This document shows positions 29,160-40,888 of a stretch of DNA of 64,000 bases, piece by piece. The notes beneath the pieces are model-generated. The model had not been told where the DNA came from. It saw nothing but the letters and a program-made list of their open reading frames with translations, and ran no database searches. Positions within the stretch are counted from its first letter, which is position 1, and every line of letters starts with the position of its first letter. The DNA is taken from contig WLID01000001.1 of NCBI GenBank assembly GCA_009702325.1, forward strand, positions 372,001-436,000. The letters run 5' to 3'. A program made the translations under genes and the position numbers. The DNA comes from Actinomycetota bacterium (lineage in GTDB: Bacteria > Actinomycetota > Thermoleophilia > Gaiellales > Gaiellaceae).

Positions 29160-29471
29160 CGAGCGTTCGATTCTGTCAGAGCCACCCGTCGACGGCGTGA
29201 GAGAACCGTATGGATGCAACGCTCACCCATGCCGTCCGGTCCAGGCGCAATGCTTTGCCTCGTTGGAGCTGCAGTGATTGCTCCCACTCACTGGGTTCAT
29301 TACCCCCAGTCTGCGCGGGTCCGCTACCCTCTTCAGGCACCAGGGCCCCGGACGCAGTGTGGTTTGACGGGGACAAGGTGTGTTGGCTACCATGCCCGGC
29401 CGGTTCGGCTGGGACTACACGCCCGCCGGACTTTTGTCTCAATAGGGTCGAACGAGAGAAGAAACTTCAGC
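29160..29471 (+). other. Intergenic region upstream of rpsL
   Basis: This 312-nt stretch separates the cyclase from the str operon. It holds the rpsL promoter listed separately and, for the cyclase, no clear promoter. No RNA gene was recognised. Longer overlapping frames here are compositionally non-coding. Confidence 0.5.
29364..29393 (+). promoter_or_regulatory. Sigma-A-type promoter for the str-S10-spc-alpha genes
   Basis: TTGACG (29364-29369) and TACCAT (29388-29393) are separated by 18 bp, giving a transcript start near 29400 and a leader of about 70 nt before rpsL. It is the best consensus promoter in front of the whole 20-kb ribosomal block. Confidence 0.7.
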
Positions 29472-29840
29472 ATGCCTACCGTCAATCAGCTCATTCGTAA
29501 GGGTCGCTCGGACAAGAGCGCAAAGACCAAGACGCCGGCGCTCCAGGGAGCTCCGCAGCGCCGTGGTGTCTGTACGCGCGTTTCGACTATGACCCCCAAG
29601 AAGCCGAACTCCGCGCTGCGCAAGATTGCGCGCGTGCGTTTGACGAACGGCATCGAGGTCGGCACCTACATTCCGGGTGAAGGCCACAACCTCCAGGAGC
29701 ATTCGGTCGTCCTTATCCGCGGTGGACGCGTGAAGGACCTTCCGGGCTATCGCTACAAGGTCATCCGTGCTGCGCTCGATGCCTCCGGCGTCTCGGGTCG
29801 CAAGCAGGCTCGTTCGAAGTACGGCGCGAAGAAGTCGTAG
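29472..29840 (+). CDS. rpsL: 30S ribosomal protein S12
   Basis: The 122-residue protein starts [12 protein letters not shown] and has the decoding-centre loop [11 protein letters not shown] and [17 protein letters not shown], in which the lysines linked to streptomycin resistance are wild type. It ends RSKYGAKKS. The ATG at 29472 is fixed by homology; the longer frame from 28917 is antisense to the cyclase. The GAGAGAAG upstream is a moderate ribosome-binding site. First gene of the str operon, 7 nt before rpsG. Confidence 0.98.
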   Translation: MPTVNQLIRKGRSDKSAKTKTPALQGAPQRRGVCTRVSTMTPKKPNSALRKIARVRLTNGIEVGTYIPGEGHNLQEHSVVLIRGGRVKDLPGYRYKVIRAALDASGVSGRKQARSKYGAKKS

Positions 29841-29847
29841 GTTCGAT

Positions 29848-30318
29848 ATGCCACGTCGCGCAGAAATCCACATCCGCCCGCTCGTCGCCGACCCGGTGTA
29901 CGACAGCCAGCTCGTCTCGCAGCTCGTCAACCGCGTGATGTTGCACGGCAAGAAGTCGACGGCGGAGCAGATCGTCTACGGCGCGCTTGAGAAGGTTGGC
30001 GCGAAGACAGGTCGTCCGCCGGTGGAAGTGCTTGAGCAGGCCGTCAAGACTGTCACTCCTGTCCTCGAAGTCCGCAGCCGCCGTGTCGGTGGCGCGAACT
30101 ACCAGGTGCCGGTTGAAGTTCCTCAGCGCCGCGGCCGCACGTTGGCCCTCCGCTGGCTGATCACGTTTGCACGCGACCGGCGCGAGAAGCACATGGAGGA
30201 CAAGCTTGCGGGCGAGATCCTCGATGCGCTCGAGAGCCAGGGCAATGCGTACAAGCGCAAAGACGACATGTATCGCATGGCGCAGGCCAACAAGGCCTTC
30301 GCTCACTATCGCTGGTAG
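29848..30318 (+). CDS. rpsG: 30S ribosomal protein S7
   Basis: The 156-residue protein matches S7 over its whole length: [54 protein letters not shown] and the C-terminal [14 protein letters not shown]7 nucleates assembly of the 30S head and contacts E-site tRNA. ATG 29848 is used; upstream residues in frame fall within rpsL. It is followed after 8 nt by fusA. Confidence 0.98.
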   Translation: MPRRAEIHIRPLVADPVYDSQLVSQLVNRVMLHGKKSTAEQIVYGALEKVGAKTGRPPVEVLEQAVKTVTPVLEVRSRRVGGANYQVPVEVPQRRGRTLALRWLITFARDRREKHMEDKLAGEILDALESQGNAYKRKDDMYRMAQANKAFAHYRW

Positions 30319-30326
30319 GGAGAACG

Positions 30327-32423
30327 ATGTCGTCGACTGATACTAAGACCGCGCTCGATCGCGTCCGGAACATCGGAATCATGGCCCACATTGACGCGGG
30401 CAAGACGACGACGACCGAGCGGATCCTCTACTACACCGGCCGCACCCACAAGATGGGTGAGGTGCACGAGGGCGCCGCGACGATGGACTGGATGGCGCAG
30501 GAGCAGGAGCGCGGCATCACGATCACGTCGGCCGCGACCACGGCACAGTGGCGCGATCATCGGATCAACATTATTGACACGCCCGGGCACGTGGACTTTA
30601 CCGTCGAAGTTGAACGGAGCCTCCGGGTACTCGACGGTGCCGTCGCCGTGTTCGACTCGGTCGCCGGCGTCCAGCCGCAGTCCGAGACGGTGTGGCGTCA
30701 GGCCGACAAGTACAAGGTTCCGCGCATCGCGTTCATCAACAAGATGGACCGCACCGGCGCCGACTTCTTCGCCGCTGTCGAATCGATGCGCGCACGTCTT
30801 GGCGCCAACCCGGTGCCGATCCAGATTCCGATCGGCCAGGAAGATCAGTTCCAGGGCGTAATCGACCTCGTCGAGAACAAGGCGATCATCTACAAGGACG
30901 ACCTTGGTCAGGACTTTGAAGTCACCGAGATTCCGGCCGAGTACGCCGACCAGGCGCACGAGTACCACCATGCGCTCATCGACGCGGTTTCGGCGTTCGA
31001 CGAAGAGGTTCTCGAGGCCTACATCAACGACGAGACGAGCGTGACGGCTGACATGATCCGCCGCGGCCTCCGCGCCGGCACCCTCGCCGACGAGATCACG
31101 CCGGTCATCCTTGGCTCCGCCTTCAAGAACAAGGGCGTCCAGCCGCTGCTCGACGCAGTCATCGACTACCTGCCGAGCCCGCTTGACGTTCCGGCCATCC
31201 AGGGCCTCGATCCGAAGACCGAAGCTGAGCTTGAGCGCGCGGCATCGCTTGACGCGCCGTTCTCCGCACTCGCCTTCAAGGTCATGTCCGACCCGTACGT
31301 CGGCAAGCTCACCTACTTCCGCGTCTACAGCGGGAAGATCAAGGCGGGCGATCGTGTCCTGAACACGACGACCGGCAAGACCGAGCGCATCGGCCGCATC
31401 CTCCAGATGCACGCGAACCATCGCGAAGAGCGCGAAGACATCGGCGCAGGCGACATCGCTGCAGGCGTCGGCCTCAAGTCGACGACGACCGGAGACACGC
31501 TCGCGGCCGAGGACGCTCCGATCCTCCTCGAGTCGATGACGTTCCCCGAGCCAGTTATCGCCGTCGCCGTCGAGCCGAAGTCAAAGGTAGACCAGGACAA
31601 GCTCGGCTCAGGCCTTGCGCGCCTTGCTGAAGAAGATCCGACCTTCCGCGTCAACACCGACGAGGAAACAGGTCAGACGATCATCTCCGGCATGGGCGAG
31701 CTTCACCTTGAAATCATCGTTGACCGCCTCAAGCGCGAGTTCAGCGTCGAAGCGAACGTCGGTAAGCCGCAGGTTGCTTACCGCGAGACGATCTCGGTTC
31801 CCGCCGAGAAGATCCAGGGCAAGTTTGTTCGCCAGACCGGTGGTTCGGGTCAGTACGGCGACGCCGTCATCAACCTGCTCCCGCAGGAGCCGGGGAAGGG
31901 ATACGAGTTCATCGACAAGGTCGTCGGCGGCAAGATCCCGAAGGAGTACATCCCGGCGATCGACGCGGGCATCCAGGAAGCAATGGGCGCAGGCATCCTT
32001 GCCGGCTATCCCGTGGTCGACGTGAAGGTTGAGCTGATTGAAGGCTCGTACCATGACGTCGACTCGAGCGAGCGCGCCTTCAAGATCGCCGGCTCTATGG
32101 CATTCAAGGAAGCCATGAAGCGGGCAAAGCCGAAGCTGCTCGAGCCGGTAATGGCCGTTGAGGTCACCACCCCGGACGACTACCTCGGCGACGTCATCGG
32201 CAACCTCAATTCACGACGCGGCCGGATCGAGTCCATGAACCCGGTCGGAAACGCCCAGGTGGTCAAGGCGAACGTCCCCCTCTCGGAGATGTTCGGCTAC
32301 GCCACCGATCTGCGGTCAATGTCGCAGGGACGGGCTGACTTCAGCATGCAGTTCGACCGGTACGAAGACGTGCCACGGTCAATTGCGGACGACATCATCG
32401 ATCAGGGTCGCGAAGGCTCCTAA
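30327..32423 (+). CDS. fusA: Elongation factor G
   Basis: The 698-residue GTPase shows G1 [15 protein letters not shown], switch [19 protein letters not shown]4 NKMDRTGAD and all later domains, with domain IV motifs near [11 protein letters not shown] and [21 protein letters not shown]. It catalyses tRNA-mRNA translocation. The start ATG follows GGGAGAACG. It lies in the normal str order between rpsG and tuf, 26 nt from the latter. One copy is seen in this window. Confidence 0.98.
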   Translation: MSSTDTKTALDRVRNIGIMAHIDAGKTTTTERILYYTGRTHKMGEVHEGAATMDWMAQEQERGITITSAATTAQWRDHRINIIDTPGHVDFTVEVERSLRVLDGAVAVFDSVAGVQPQSETVWRQADKYKVPRIAFINKMDRTGADFFAAVESMRARLGANPVPIQIPIGQEDQFQGVIDLVENKAIIYKDDLGQDFEVTEIPAEYADQAHEYHHALIDAVSAFDEEVLEAYINDETSVTADMIRRGLRAGTLADEITPVILGSAFKNKGVQPLLDAVIDYLPSPLDVPAIQGLDPKTEAELERAASLDAPFSALAFKVMSDPYVGKLTYFRVYSGKIKAGDRVLNTTTGKTERIGRILQMHANHREEREDIGAGDIAAGVGLKSTTTGDTLAAEDAPILLESMTFPEPVIAVAVEPKSKVDQDKLGSGLARLAEEDPTFRVNTDEETGQTIISGMGELHLEIIVDRLKREFSVEANVGKPQVAYRETISVPAEKIQGKFVRQTGGSGQYGDAVINLLPQEPGKGYEFIDKVVGGKIPKEYIPAIDAGIQEAMGAGILAGYPVVDVKVELIEGSYHDVDSSERAFKIAGSMAFKEAMKRAKPKLLEPVMAVEVTTPDDYLGDVIGNLNSRRGRIESMNPVGNAQVVKANVPLSEMFGYATDLRSMSQGRADFSMQFDRYEDVPRSIADDIIDQGREGS

Positions 32424-32449
32424 ACAGGTAACGGAGGAAGAAGGCAACT

Positions 32450-33640
<1,191 letters not shown>

Positions 33641-33668
33641 CGAAGCCAGAACAGGAAGAGGCAAAGTC

Positions 33669-33977
33669 ATGGCACAGGGGAAAATCCGGATCCGTCTGAA
33701 GGGGTACGACCACCAGCAGTTGGACCGGTCGGCCCAGCAGATCGTTGAAACCGCTCAGCGGAGTGGTGCGACGATCACTGGGCCGGTCCCCCTGCCGACC
33801 GAAAAGAACGTCTACTGCGTCATTCGCAGCCCGTTCAAGTACAAGGATGCGCGCGAGCACTTCGAAATCCGCACGCACAAGCGCCTCATCGACATTCTCA
33901 GCCCGACACCGAAGACGATCGACCAGCTCATGCGGCTCGATCTCCCGGCGGGTATCGACATCGAAATCAAGCTCTAG
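33669..33977 (+). CDS. rpsJ: 30S ribosomal protein S10
   Basis: The 102-residue protein matches S10/Nus[40 protein letters not shown], the [12 protein letters not shown] loop and a final DIEIKL. Besides its ribosomal role it joins NusB and NusG in antitermination. ATG 33669 is fixed by homology. It opens the S10 group and is followed 10 nt later by rplC. Confidence 0.97.
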   Translation: MAQGKIRIRLKGYDHQQLDRSAQQIVETAQRSGATITGPVPLPTEKNVYCVIRSPFKYKDAREHFEIRTHKRLIDILSPTPKTIDQLMRLDLPAGIDIEIKL

Positions 33978-33987
33978 GGACGAAACA

Positions 33988-34605
33988 GTGGCTAAGGGAA
34001 TTCTCGGACGCAAACTCGGTATGACGCAGCTCTTTGACCCGGAGACGGGTGCAGTGACGGCCGTCACCGTGATCCAGGCTGGGCCATGCCCGGTCGTCCA
34101 CGTGAAGACCGAAGCGGTTGACGGGTACGACGCCGTCCAGCTCGCCTTCGACGCTGTTGCTGAACGGAAGATCTCGAAGCCGGAACTCGGTCACCTCGCG
34201 GCGAAGGGCATCGGTGCATACCGTCGGCTCGTCGAGTTCCGCGGTGGCATCGATGGCGCGGTTGAGGGCGAGGCTGTCACCGTTGAGCTCTTCCAGCCTG
34301 GCGACGCAGTGAAGGTTGCGGGTATCGGGATCGGTAAGGGATTCCAGGGCACGATCAAGCGCCACAATTTCTCGTCGGGCCCCCGTGGTCACGGTTCGCA
34401 TAACAAGCGTGCACCGGGCTCGATCGGCGCATCGGCGACACCGTCGCGCGTGTTCAAGGGCATCAAGCTTCCAGGGCAGATGGGCGCCAAGCGCGTGACG
34501 CAGCTCGGCCTGAAGATTCATGAGGTCGATGCCGAGCGCAATCTGCTTCTCGTCAAGGGTTCGGTTCCGGGCCCCAAGAATGGATTTGTGGAGGTGCGCG
34601 GGTAA
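33988..34605 (+). CDS. rplC: 50S ribosomal protein L3
   Basis: From GTG 33988 the 205-residue protein starts AKGILGRKLGMTQLF and contains the central GFQGTIKRHNF and the GSIGASATPSRVFKG loop that reaches the peptidyl-transferase centre. L3 is an early assembly protein of the 50S. Its TAA shares one base with the ATG of rplD, so the two are coupled. Length and all core motifs are normal. Confidence 0.97.
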   Translation: MAKGILGRKLGMTQLFDPETGAVTAVTVIQAGPCPVVHVKTEAVDGYDAVQLAFDAVAERKISKPELGHLAAKGIGAYRRLVEFRGGIDGAVEGEAVTVELFQPGDAVKVAGIGIGKGFQGTIKRHNFSSGPRGHGSHNKRAPGSIGASATPSRVFKGIKLPGQMGAKRVTQLGLKIHEVDAERNLLLVKGSVPGPKNGFVEVRG

Positions 34606-35228
34606 TGGCTCCGAAGGCATCACTCCTTGACGCCAAGGGTGGCAAGAAGGACGTCGCTCTCGACGCCGCCATCTTCGGTGTGGAGATCAAGCCGCACCTC
34701 GTCCACGAGGCTGTCCGTGCCGAGATGAACGGTCATCGCGCGGGCACATTCGCGTCGAAGAGCCGCGGCATGGTCTCGGGCGGTCGCGCGAAGCCGTGGC
34801 GCCAGAAGGGCACCGGTCGAGCACGCGCCGGTACCGTCCGGGCCGGCCAGTTCACAGGCGGCGGTCACATCTTCGCCAAGAGCCCACGGTCGTTCGATCT
34901 CAAGATCAACCGCAAGGCGCAGCGCGCCGCACTTCGCTCGGGCCTCGCCGCCCACGCGGGTGAGGGTTCACTTGCCCTGATCAAGGCGGATCTCTTTGCT
35001 GCTCCTTCCACGAAGGTTGCCGCAGCGCTTATCGCTGCGTCGGGCCTGAAGGCGCCGATTGTCGTTGTCTGCCTCGACGAAGAGTCGAACGTTGCCAAGT
35101 CGTTCCGCAACCTCCCGAAGACGGCAGTTGTTTCACCGTCGGAACTTGAGGTCGCCGCGGTTGTCTGGGCCCGCTCGCTCGTCGTTACTGAGGCTGCACT
35201 CCCGCTCGTGGAAACGAGGGCCAAGTAA
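34605..35228 (+). CDS. rplD: 50S ribosomal protein L4
   Basis: The 207-residue protein has the tunnel-lining loop (KSRGMVSGGRAKPWRQKGTG and the following ARAGTVRAGQFTGGG) and the L4 globular parts before and after it. L4 lines the exit tunnel with L22. The start shares a base with the rplC stop, and its own stop shares one with the rplW start. No leader regulation is visible because the cluster lacks an S10-type leader. Confidence 0.97.
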   Translation: MAPKASLLDAKGGKKDVALDAAIFGVEIKPHLVHEAVRAEMNGHRAGTFASKSRGMVSGGRAKPWRQKGTGRARAGTVRAGQFTGGGHIFAKSPRSFDLKINRKAQRAALRSGLAAHAGEGSLALIKADLFAAPSTKVAAALIAASGLKAPIVVVCLDEESNVAKSFRNLPKTAVVSPSELEVAAVVWARSLVVTEAALPLVETRAK

Positions 35229-35518
35229 TGCATCACACCCAGATCCTGCTCGCCCCGATTGTTTCGGAGAAGAGCTACGCAGCCGCCGAGAACGGGAAGT
35301 ACACCTTCCGCGTTCACAGCGATGCCCATAAGACACAGGTTCGCCAGGCGGTCGAGGCGCTCTTCGAAGTGAAGGTGCTTGACGTGAACATCATTGCGGT
35401 GCCGGCTAAGCCGAAGCGTCGCGGTATCCATAAGGGTCTTCGCCCAGCCTGGAAGAAGGCCATCGTTCAGCTCGCGCCCGGCAACACGATCGAATTCTTC
35501 CAGGGAGCTTCTGTCTAA
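35228..35518 (+). CDS. rplW: 50S ribosomal protein L23
   Basis: The 96-residue protein matches L23: [36 protein letters not shown] and a basic [16 protein letters not shown] end. It sits at the tunnel exit, where trigger factor and SRP dock. Start and stop overlap the neighbouring rplD and rplB by one base each. Length is normal for bacteria. Confidence 0.97.
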   Translation: MHHTQILLAPIVSEKSYAAAENGKYTFRVHSDAHKTQVRQAVEALFEVKVLDVNIIAVPAKPKRRGIHKGLRPAWKKAIVQLAPGNTIEFFQGASV

Positions 35519-36360
35519 TGCCCGTCCGTCGATTTAAGCCAACGAGCCCGGGCCGCCGCTTCATGAGCGTGTCTGACTTCGCAGACATCACGAAGTCGAC
35601 ACCCGAGAAGGCGCTGACCGAGAAGCTGACCAAGACCGGTGGCCGTAACAACAACGGCCGCATCACGACACGCCATCAGGGTGGCGGTCACAAGCGCCGG
35701 TACCGGATCATCGACTTCAAGCGCACCAAGGACGGCGTTCCCGCCCGCGTTGCCGCTATCGAGTACGACCCGAACCGTTCAGCACGTATCGCGCTGCTCC
35801 ACTACGCCGATGGTGCGAAGGCCTACATCCTGGCCCCGGCCGGTCTCCGTGTCGACGCGGTTGTGTCGTCCGGTCCCGAAGCGGACATCAAGCCTGGCAA
35901 CGCGCTCCCGCTCGAGAACATCCCGACCGGTACGCTCGTGCACAACGTCGAACTTCAGCCTGGGAAGGGCGGCCAGATGGCCCGCTCCGCCGGCTCCGGC
36001 ATTCAGCTTGTCGCGAAGGACAACGGATACGCCACGCTGCGTCTCCCGTCCGGCGAAATGCGCCGTGTCATGCTCACCTGCCGCGCAACAGTCGGCCAGG
36101 TCGGCAACTCGGAGCACGCAAACATCACTGGGGGTAAGGCTGGTCGTAGCCGCTGGAAGGGCGTTCGCCCGACGGTTCGCGGTTCGGCAATGAACCCGGT
36201 CGACCACCCGCATGGTGGTGGTGAAGGCAAGTCCAAGGGCGGCCGTAACCCGGTTACCCCATGGGGCGTGCCGACGCTCGGCAAGCGCACGCGTGCCAAG
36301 CACAAGACATCCGACAAGCTCATCGTCCGCGGCCGCCGCCGCGGCAAGGACAAGCGGTAG
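35518..36360 (+). CDS. rplB: 50S ribosomal protein L2
   Basis: The 280-residue protein contains the RNA-binding domain ([20 protein letters not shown]) and the C-terminal [19 protein letters not shown] loop (here [20 protein letters not shown]), including the conserved His close to the peptidyl-transferase centre. It ends with a very basic [10 protein letters not shown] tail. The ATG overlaps the rplW stop. rpsS begins 10 nt later. Confidence 0.97.
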   Translation: MPVRRFKPTSPGRRFMSVSDFADITKSTPEKALTEKLTKTGGRNNNGRITTRHQGGGHKRRYRIIDFKRTKDGVPARVAAIEYDPNRSARIALLHYADGAKAYILAPAGLRVDAVVSSGPEADIKPGNALPLENIPTGTLVHNVELQPGKGGQMARSAGSGIQLVAKDNGYATLRLPSGEMRRVMLTCRATVGQVGNSEHANITGGKAGRSRWKGVRPTVRGSAMNPVDHPHGGGEGKSKGGRNPVTPWGVPTLGKRTRAKHKTSDKLIVRGRRRGKDKR

Positions 36361-36369
36361 GAGTGACTC

Positions 36370-36651
36370 GTGAGTAGATCCAGCAAAAAGGGCCCCTTCA
36401 TTGAGGAGCGGCTGCTGTCTCGGATCCAGGCGATGAACGCCTCCGGGTCCAAGCAGATGATCCGCACCTGGTCGCGTTCGTCGACTGTCTTCCCTGACAT
36501 GGTCGGTCACACGATCGCGGTGCACGACGGCCGCAAGCATGTGCCGGTGTTCGTGTCGGAGCAGATGGTCGGTCATAAGCTCGGCGAGTTTGCGCCGACC
36601 CGCCACTTCCGCGGTCACGCAGGCGACTCTAAGACGCAGGTGCGTCGGTGA
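36370..36651 (+). CDS. rpsS: 30S ribosomal protein S19
   Basis: The 93-residue protein starts with [18 protein letters not shown] and has the S19 core [37 protein letters not shown]19 lies in the 30S head near the A-site tRNA. The start is GTG 36370, with TAGGAGTG upstream. Its stop overlaps the GTG of rplV (GTGA). Confidence 0.97.
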   Translation: MSRSSKKGPFIEERLLSRIQAMNASGSKQMIRTWSRSSTVFPDMVGHTIAVHDGRKHVPVFVSEQMVGHKLGEFAPTRHFRGHAGDSKTQVRR

Positions 36652-37112
36652 GCGCAGCTCCGCAGACTGTCCGGGCGCACGCGAAGTACGTGCGCTCGTC
36701 GGCCCAAAAGTCGCGTCTCGTCGTGGACCTCATCCGCGGTCGGAGCGTCCCCGAGGCCCGCACCATCCTCGCGTTCAGCACGCGTGCGGTTTCACGCGAC
36801 ATCGACAAGGTGCTGCGCAGCGCCGTTGCGAACGCCGAAACGAACCTCGGCTGGAACGGTGACGACCTCGTCGTCCAGGCAGCGTTCGTCGACGAAGGCC
36901 CGACGCTGAAGCGCTGGAGCCCCCGTGCACGCGGTCGCGTGAACCAGATCCTCAAGCGCACCTCGCACATCACGATTTTGGTCGCTCAGGCTGATGGTGT
37001 TCCGGTGAAGCCGGCCGCCGCAGCTGCCCCAGCGACTACCTCGAAGAAGGCCGACGGCGGCGCGTCGAAGGCGAAGAAGTCGACCAAGAAGAAGAAGGAG
37101 GCCGTCGCCTAA
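36648..37112 (+). CDS. rplV: 50S ribosomal protein L22 with basic tail
   Basis: The 154-residue protein has the L22 core ([19 protein letters not shown], the [15 protein letters not shown] region and the tunnel hairpin ending [15 protein letters not shown]). After about residue 115 there is an additional tail rich in Ala and Lys ([15 protein letters not shown] at the end), common in actinobacteria. GTG 36648 overlaps the rpsS stop; its own stop overlaps rpsC. Confidence 0.96.
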   Translation: MSAAPQTVRAHAKYVRSSAQKSRLVVDLIRGRSVPEARTILAFSTRAVSRDIDKVLRSAVANAETNLGWNGDDLVVQAAFVDEGPTLKRWSPRARGRVNQILKRTSHITILVAQADGVPVKPAAAAAPATTSKKADGGASKAKKSTKKKKEAVA

Positions 37113-38086
37113 TGGGCCAGAAAGTTCATCCTGGTGGCCTGCGCGTCGGCGTCATCCACGACTGGAAGTCGAATTGGATGGTCGGCAAGAAGGAGTTCGC
37201 AGGCGCACTTCTCGAGGACATTAAGATCCGCGAGCACATCATCCGCAAGCTTTCGCACGCGGGCCTGTCCGACATCCTGATCCGCAAGGACAAGCAGCGG
37301 ATCACCGTCGACATCTACACGGCTCGCCCGGGCATCGTCATCGGCAAGTCCGGTGTTGAGGTTGACGCGCTCCGTAAGGAGATCCACGCGCTGACCCAGA
37401 AGAACGTGCACATCAACATCAACGAGATCAAGCGTCCCGAGCTCGATGCAAAGCTCGTCGCGCAGTCGATCGCTGAGCAGCTCCAGAACCGCGTCGCGTT
37501 CCGTCGCGCCATGAAGCGCTCACTGCAGTCGGCGATCCGTTCCGGTGCTGCTGGAGTGAAGGTGCAGTGCTCGGGTCGCCTCGGTGGCGCCGAGATGAGC
37601 CGTTCGGAGCAGTACTCCGAAGGTCGGGTTCCGCTGCACACGATCCGTGCCGACATCGATTACGGCTTCACCGAAGCCCGCACGCCGACCGGCCGCATTG
37701 GCGTCAAGGTCTGGATCAACAAGGGCGAGATCATGCCGGCCGGTTACGGCGGCATCCCCGGTGGCGGTCGCGAGACGCGTCTCGGTGAGCAGGACACGGC
37801 ACGTCGCCGCGGCGGCGTCACCGAAGGTCTTGGCGCCTCGCGCGAAAGCGGTCGTGGTCGCCAGTCCGACCGCGAGGGCCTCGGTCCCGTGCGTCGCGGT
37901 CGTCCGGGCCAGCGCTCGGGTGGCGGCGGCGGAGGCGGTCGTCCCGGTGGCGGCGGTCAGCGCCGTGGGCCACGTCCCGATCAGCAGAACACGGCGCCTC
38001 AGGCTGCCGCCAATGAGAATCCGCCAGCAGTGACGCCTGAGGTTCAGGCTACGCCGGCTGTCGAAAGCACCGAGGGGGAGAGCTAA
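37112..38086 (+). CDS. rpsC: 30S ribosomal protein S3 with long RG-rich tail
   Basis: The 324-residue protein has the normal S3 KH domain ([19 protein letters not shown]) and C-terminal domain ([22 protein letters not shown]). S3 usually has about 210-275 residues. Here, from about residue 225 on, a roughly 100-residue Arg/Gly-rich and then Pro/Ala/Glu-rich extension follows, with a GGGGGGG run. S3 shapes the mRNA entry tunnel, so the tail would lie on the solvent side near entering mRNA. It is coupled to rplV and rplP. Confidence 0.96.
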   Translation: MGQKVHPGGLRVGVIHDWKSNWMVGKKEFAGALLEDIKIREHIIRKLSHAGLSDILIRKDKQRITVDIYTARPGIVIGKSGVEVDALRKEIHALTQKNVHININEIKRPELDAKLVAQSIAEQLQNRVAFRRAMKRSLQSAIRSGAAGVKVQCSGRLGGAEMSRSEQYSEGRVPLHTIRADIDYGFTEARTPTGRIGVKVWINKGEIMPAGYGGIPGGGRETRLGEQDTARRRGGVTEGLGASRESGRGRQSDREGLGPVRRGRPGQRSGGGGGGGRPGGGGQRRGPRPDQQNTAPQAAANENPPAVTPEVQATPAVESTEGES

Positions 38087-38512
38087 ATGCTGCTTCCAAA
38101 GCGAACAAAGTTCCGTAAGCCGCACCGCGGTCGTCGTCGGGGCGAGGTCAAGGGCACCTCAATCGTGCAGTTCGGCGACTGGGGCATCAAGGCGCTCGAA
38201 GACGGTTGGATCACCAACCGTCAGATCGAGGCCGCTCGTATCGCGATGACCCGCAAGATCCGCCGCGGCGGCAAGGTCTGGATCAACATCTTCCCCGACA
38301 AGGCATTCACGAAGAAGCCGGCCGAAACCCGCATGGGTTCCGGTAAGGGCTCGCCTGAAGGCTGGGTAGCCGTTGTCAAGCCAGGCCGTGTCATGTTCGA
38401 GCTCGCAGGTGTTCCCGAGCCGCTCGCCCGTGAGGCTCTTCGTCTCGCCGGTCAGAAGTTGCCCGTGAAGACCAAGATCGTGAAGCGGGACGGTGATCTC
38501 TTTGCGAGCTAA
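38087..38512 (+). CDS. rplP: 50S ribosomal protein L16
   Basis: The 141-residue protein starts [19 protein letters not shown] and has [39 protein letters not shown] and a normal end. L16 helps place the A-site tRNA acceptor arm. The ATG directly follows the rpsC stop. Its 3' end overlaps the beginning of rpmC by up to 20 nt, depending on the rpmC start. Confidence 0.97.
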   Translation: MLLPKRTKFRKPHRGRRRGEVKGTSIVQFGDWGIKALEDGWITNRQIEAARIAMTRKIRRGGKVWINIFPDKAFTKKPAETRMGSGKGSPEGWVAVVKPGRVMFELAGVPEPLAREALRLAGQKLPVKTKIVKRDGDLFAS

Positions 38513-38708
38513 GGATTTGCAGGAACTCTCAAACGAGGAGCTCGCCCAGAAGCTCGCCGACACCCGCCAGGAGCTGTTCAACCTGCGGTTCCAGTCGGCG
38601 ACGGGTGCACTCGAGAACACGTCACGGCTGAAGTTGGCCCGGCGCGACATTGCGCGGATCATGACCGTGCAGATTGAACGGAACGCAACCCAGAAGGTCG
38701 AGAGCTAG
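38493..38708 (+). CDS. rpmC: 50S ribosomal protein L29
   Basis: This helical protein has [20 protein letters not shown] and the L29 signature [20 protein letters not shown]. Starting at GTG 38493 it has 71 residues; TTG 38502 would give 68 and fits the usual MRAKDL start slightly better. Both lie inside rplP, so translation is coupled. L29 borders the exit tunnel next to L23. It precedes rpsQ by 2 nt. Confidence 0.94.
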   Translation: MISLRAKDLQELSNEELAQKLADTRQELFNLRFQSATGALENTSRLKLARRDIARIMTVQIERNATQKVES

Positions 38709-38710
38709 AG

Positions 38711-39376
38711 ATGGCGGACGAGACAGAAAACATGGAGATCGAGGAGACCCCGGAGGCCGTCGAAGAGACGGTTGCCGACACCGAGGCCGTTGCCGAAGAG
38801 GCTGCAGCTGAGGAAGCTGTGGTCGAAGTGGCCGCTGCTGAAGCTCCCGCCGATGAGCCGGTTGCCGAAGAGGCTGCCGCACCGGTTGAGGCTGCTGCCG
38901 AAGAGGCCGCCGCTGAGGAGCCCGCCGCCGAGGAAGCTGCTGCGAGCGAGCCAGCCGCAGAGGCTGAAGAGGCTGCCGAAGAGGCCGTCCCGGTCGCCCC
39001 TGCTGGCAAGCCCGCCAAGTCGCAGCGTCACCTTCCCCGCTCGCTTCGTCACAAGCACTCGAAGCCCACGCGTGAGAAGCCGGCCGAGCGCAAGCCGATC
39101 GTCCGCACCGAGAAGCCCGACACGCACCCGCCTGCGCGCCAGGAGCGCCGCGGCATCGTCGTCTCGGACAAGGGCGACAAGACGATCGTCGTCAAGGTCG
39201 ACGTGATCAAGGCACATCGCAAGTACAAGAAGGTCGTACGCCGCACCCAGAAGTTCCACGCGCACGACGAAGGCAACACGGCGGGCGTCGGTGACGTCGT
39301 CCGCATCGTCGAGTCGCGGCCGCTCTCGCGGTTGAAGCGTTGGCGTTTGGCCGAAATCGTCGAGAAGGCTCGGTGA
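38711..39376 (+). CDS. rpsQ: 30S ribosomal protein S17 with a long acidic N-terminal extension
   Basis: The S17 core is the last 78 or so residues ([18 protein letters not shown], the HKKYKK-like [19 protein letters not shown] and the [15 protein letters not shown] motif). It is preceded by about 143 extra residues: a first part of about 98, almost only Ala, Glu, Val and Pro, then a basic stretch rich in Lys, Arg and His. S17 is normally about 80-110 residues. ATG 38711 lies 3 nt after the rpmC stop, and no start codon fits just before the core. S17 binds 16S rRNA helices 7 and 11; the role of the extension is unknown. Confidence 0.93.
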   Translation: MADETENMEIEETPEAVEETVADTEAVAEEAAAEEAVVEVAAAEAPADEPVAEEAAAPVEAAAEEAAAEEPAAEEAAASEPAAEAEEAAEEAVPVAPAGKPAKSQRHLPRSLRHKHSKPTREKPAERKPIVRTEKPDTHPPARQERRGIVVSDKGDKTIVVKVDVIKAHRKYKKVVRRTQKFHAHDEGNTAGVGDVVRIVESRPLSRLKRWRLAEIVEKAR

Positions 39377-39383
39377 GGACGGA

Positions 39384-39752
39384 ATGATCCAGCAGGAATC
39401 ACGGCTCAAGGTGGCCGACAACACAGGTGCACGCGAACTGCTCTGCATTCGCGTTGCAGGTGGCTCGCACCGGCGCTATGCGCGGGTGGGTGACATCATC
39501 ACCGCGACGGTCAAGGCCGCGTCCCCTCAGGGCTCGGTCAAGAAGGGTGACGTCGTCAAGGCAGTTGTTGTTCGCACCAAGAAGGCCTACGGTCGCGACG
39601 ACGGCACGCTCATCGCCTTCGACGAGAACGCCGCGGTGATCATCGACAACCAGCGCAACCCGCGCGGCACCCGCATCTTCGGGCCGGTCGCACGCGAGCT
39701 TCGCGAGAAGAACTTCATGAAGATTGTCTCGCTTGCTCCGGAGGTGCTCTAA
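39384..39752 (+). CDS. rplN: 50S ribosomal protein L14
   Basis: The 122-residue protein matches L14 over its full length: [20 protein letters not shown], the [18 protein letters not shown] loop, [17 protein letters not shown] and a final [11 protein letters not shown]14 contacts the small subunit and is the docking site for silencing factor RsfS. The spacing to rpsQ is 7 nt, and rplX begins directly after its stop. Confidence 0.97.
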   Translation: MIQQESRLKVADNTGARELLCIRVAGGSHRRYARVGDIITATVKAASPQGSVKKGDVVKAVVVRTKKAYGRDDGTLIAFDENAAVIIDNQRNPRGTRIFGPVARELREKNFMKIVSLAPEVL

Positions 39753-40121
39753 ATGGCAGGCCTGAAGGTCAAGAAGGGTGACGTCGTACAGATGATCACC
39801 GGCAAAGATCGTGGCAAGCAGGGTCGGATCCTCACCGCGCACCCCACCGAGGGTCGCGTTGTGGTCGAGAACCTGAACATCGCCCGTCGGCACACCAAGC
39901 CGCGCCCGATCCGCGACGCCAGCCGTATGGGTGGCACGCAGATGACGCCCGGCGGCATCATCGACATCCCTGTCGCGGTGTCAGTGTCGAACGTGATGCT
40001 CGTTTGCCCGACCTGTAAGCAGCCGACACGCGTTGGCTACAAGACGAAGGACGTCAAGGGTGAAACCGTGAAGGTTCGTGTGTGTAAGCGCCAGGGCTGC
40101 GGCCAGGAGATCGATCGCTGA
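39753..40121 (+). CDS. rplX: 50S ribosomal protein L24
   Basis: The 122-residue protein has the KOW motif ([20 protein letters not shown]) and the following [12 protein letters not shown] segment. The C-terminal half carries four cysteines (VCPTCKQ and VCKRQGCGQ), which could form a small zinc site; some L24 proteins keep this and others have lost it. L24 is an assembly initiator at the tunnel exit. Start and stop touch the neighbours. Confidence 0.97.
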   Translation: MAGLKVKKGDVVQMITGKDRGKQGRILTAHPTEGRVVVENLNIARRHTKPRPIRDASRMGGTQMTPGGIIDIPVAVSVSNVMLVCPTCKQPTRVGYKTKDVKGETVKVRVCKRQGCGQEIDR

Positions 40122-40693
40122 TGGCTGCGACGACGACAGTTCCGCGCCTCAAGGAGCGCTACCACGCCGAGTTGCGTCACGTCCTGCAGGAGCAGTTCGG
40201 GCTCGCCTCGATCATGCAGGCACCGACGATCACGAAGATCACGCTCAACATGGGTGTCGGTGAAGGCAAGACCGACGCCAAGCAGGTTGATGCTGCACTC
40301 GAAGAGATGACGATCATTGCCGGCCAGCGTGCCCAGGTGCGCAAGGCTCGCAAGTCGGTCGCCCAGTTCAAGCTCCGTGAAGGCATGCCGGTCGGTGTCC
40401 GTGTGACGTTGCGCGGCGATCGCATGTGGGAGTTCCTCGACCGCCTGATCTCGGTTGCGCTCCCGCGCATCCGCGACTTCCGCGGCCTCAACCCAACGTC
40501 ATTCGACGGACGGGGCAACTACTCGCTCGGGCTTCGGGAGCAGATCATCTTCCCGGAAATCGACTACGACAACATCAGCCAGGTTCGCGGCCTCGACGTC
40601 GCGATCACGACTACTGCCACGACGGACGAGCAGGCCGAAGCGCTTCTTCGCGCACTCGGCATGCCACTCCAGACAGAGGCGGGGAGGGACTAG
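40121..40693 (+). CDS. rplE: 50S ribosomal protein L5
   Basis: The 190-residue protein has [38 protein letters not shown] and the [23 protein letters not shown] motif, all typical of L5. L5 binds 5S rRNA in the central protuberance and contacts P-site tRNA. The ATG shares a base with the rplX stop, and the stop shares one with the GTG of rpsN. Confidence 0.97.
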   Translation: MAATTTVPRLKERYHAELRHVLQEQFGLASIMQAPTITKITLNMGVGEGKTDAKQVDAALEEMTIIAGQRAQVRKARKSVAQFKLREGMPVGVRVTLRGDRMWEFLDRLISVALPRIRDFRGLNPTSFDGRGNYSLGLREQIIFPEIDYDNISQVRGLDVAITTTATTDEQAEALLRALGMPLQTEAGRD

Positions 40694-40878
40694 TGGCCAA
40701 GAAGTCTTTGATCGTGAAGGCTGCGCGTCCGCAGAAGTTCAAGACGCGCAACTACACCCGCTGCAACAAGTGCGGGCGCCCGCGCGCCGTGTTCAAGAAG
40801 TTCGGGCTGTGTCGTATCTGCCTGCGCGAGCTTGCTCACGAAGGCGTTATCCCTGGCATGACCAAGAGCTCGTGGTAG
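40693..40878 (+). CDS. rpsN: 30S ribosomal protein S14, zinc-binding short type
   Basis: The 61-residue protein starts [20 protein letters not shown] and carries two CxxC pairs (RCNKCGRPR and LCRICLREL), the mark of the short zinc-dependent S14 (type Z). It ends [11 protein letters not shown]. The GTG start overlaps the rplE stop. Some actinobacteria also have a longer, zinc-free S14 elsewhere for zinc starvation; none is seen in this window. Confidence 0.96.
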   Translation: MAKKSLIVKAARPQKFKTRNYTRCNKCGRPRAVFKKFGLCRICLRELAHEGVIPGMTKSSW

Positions 40879-40888
40879 GAGAGAGAGA

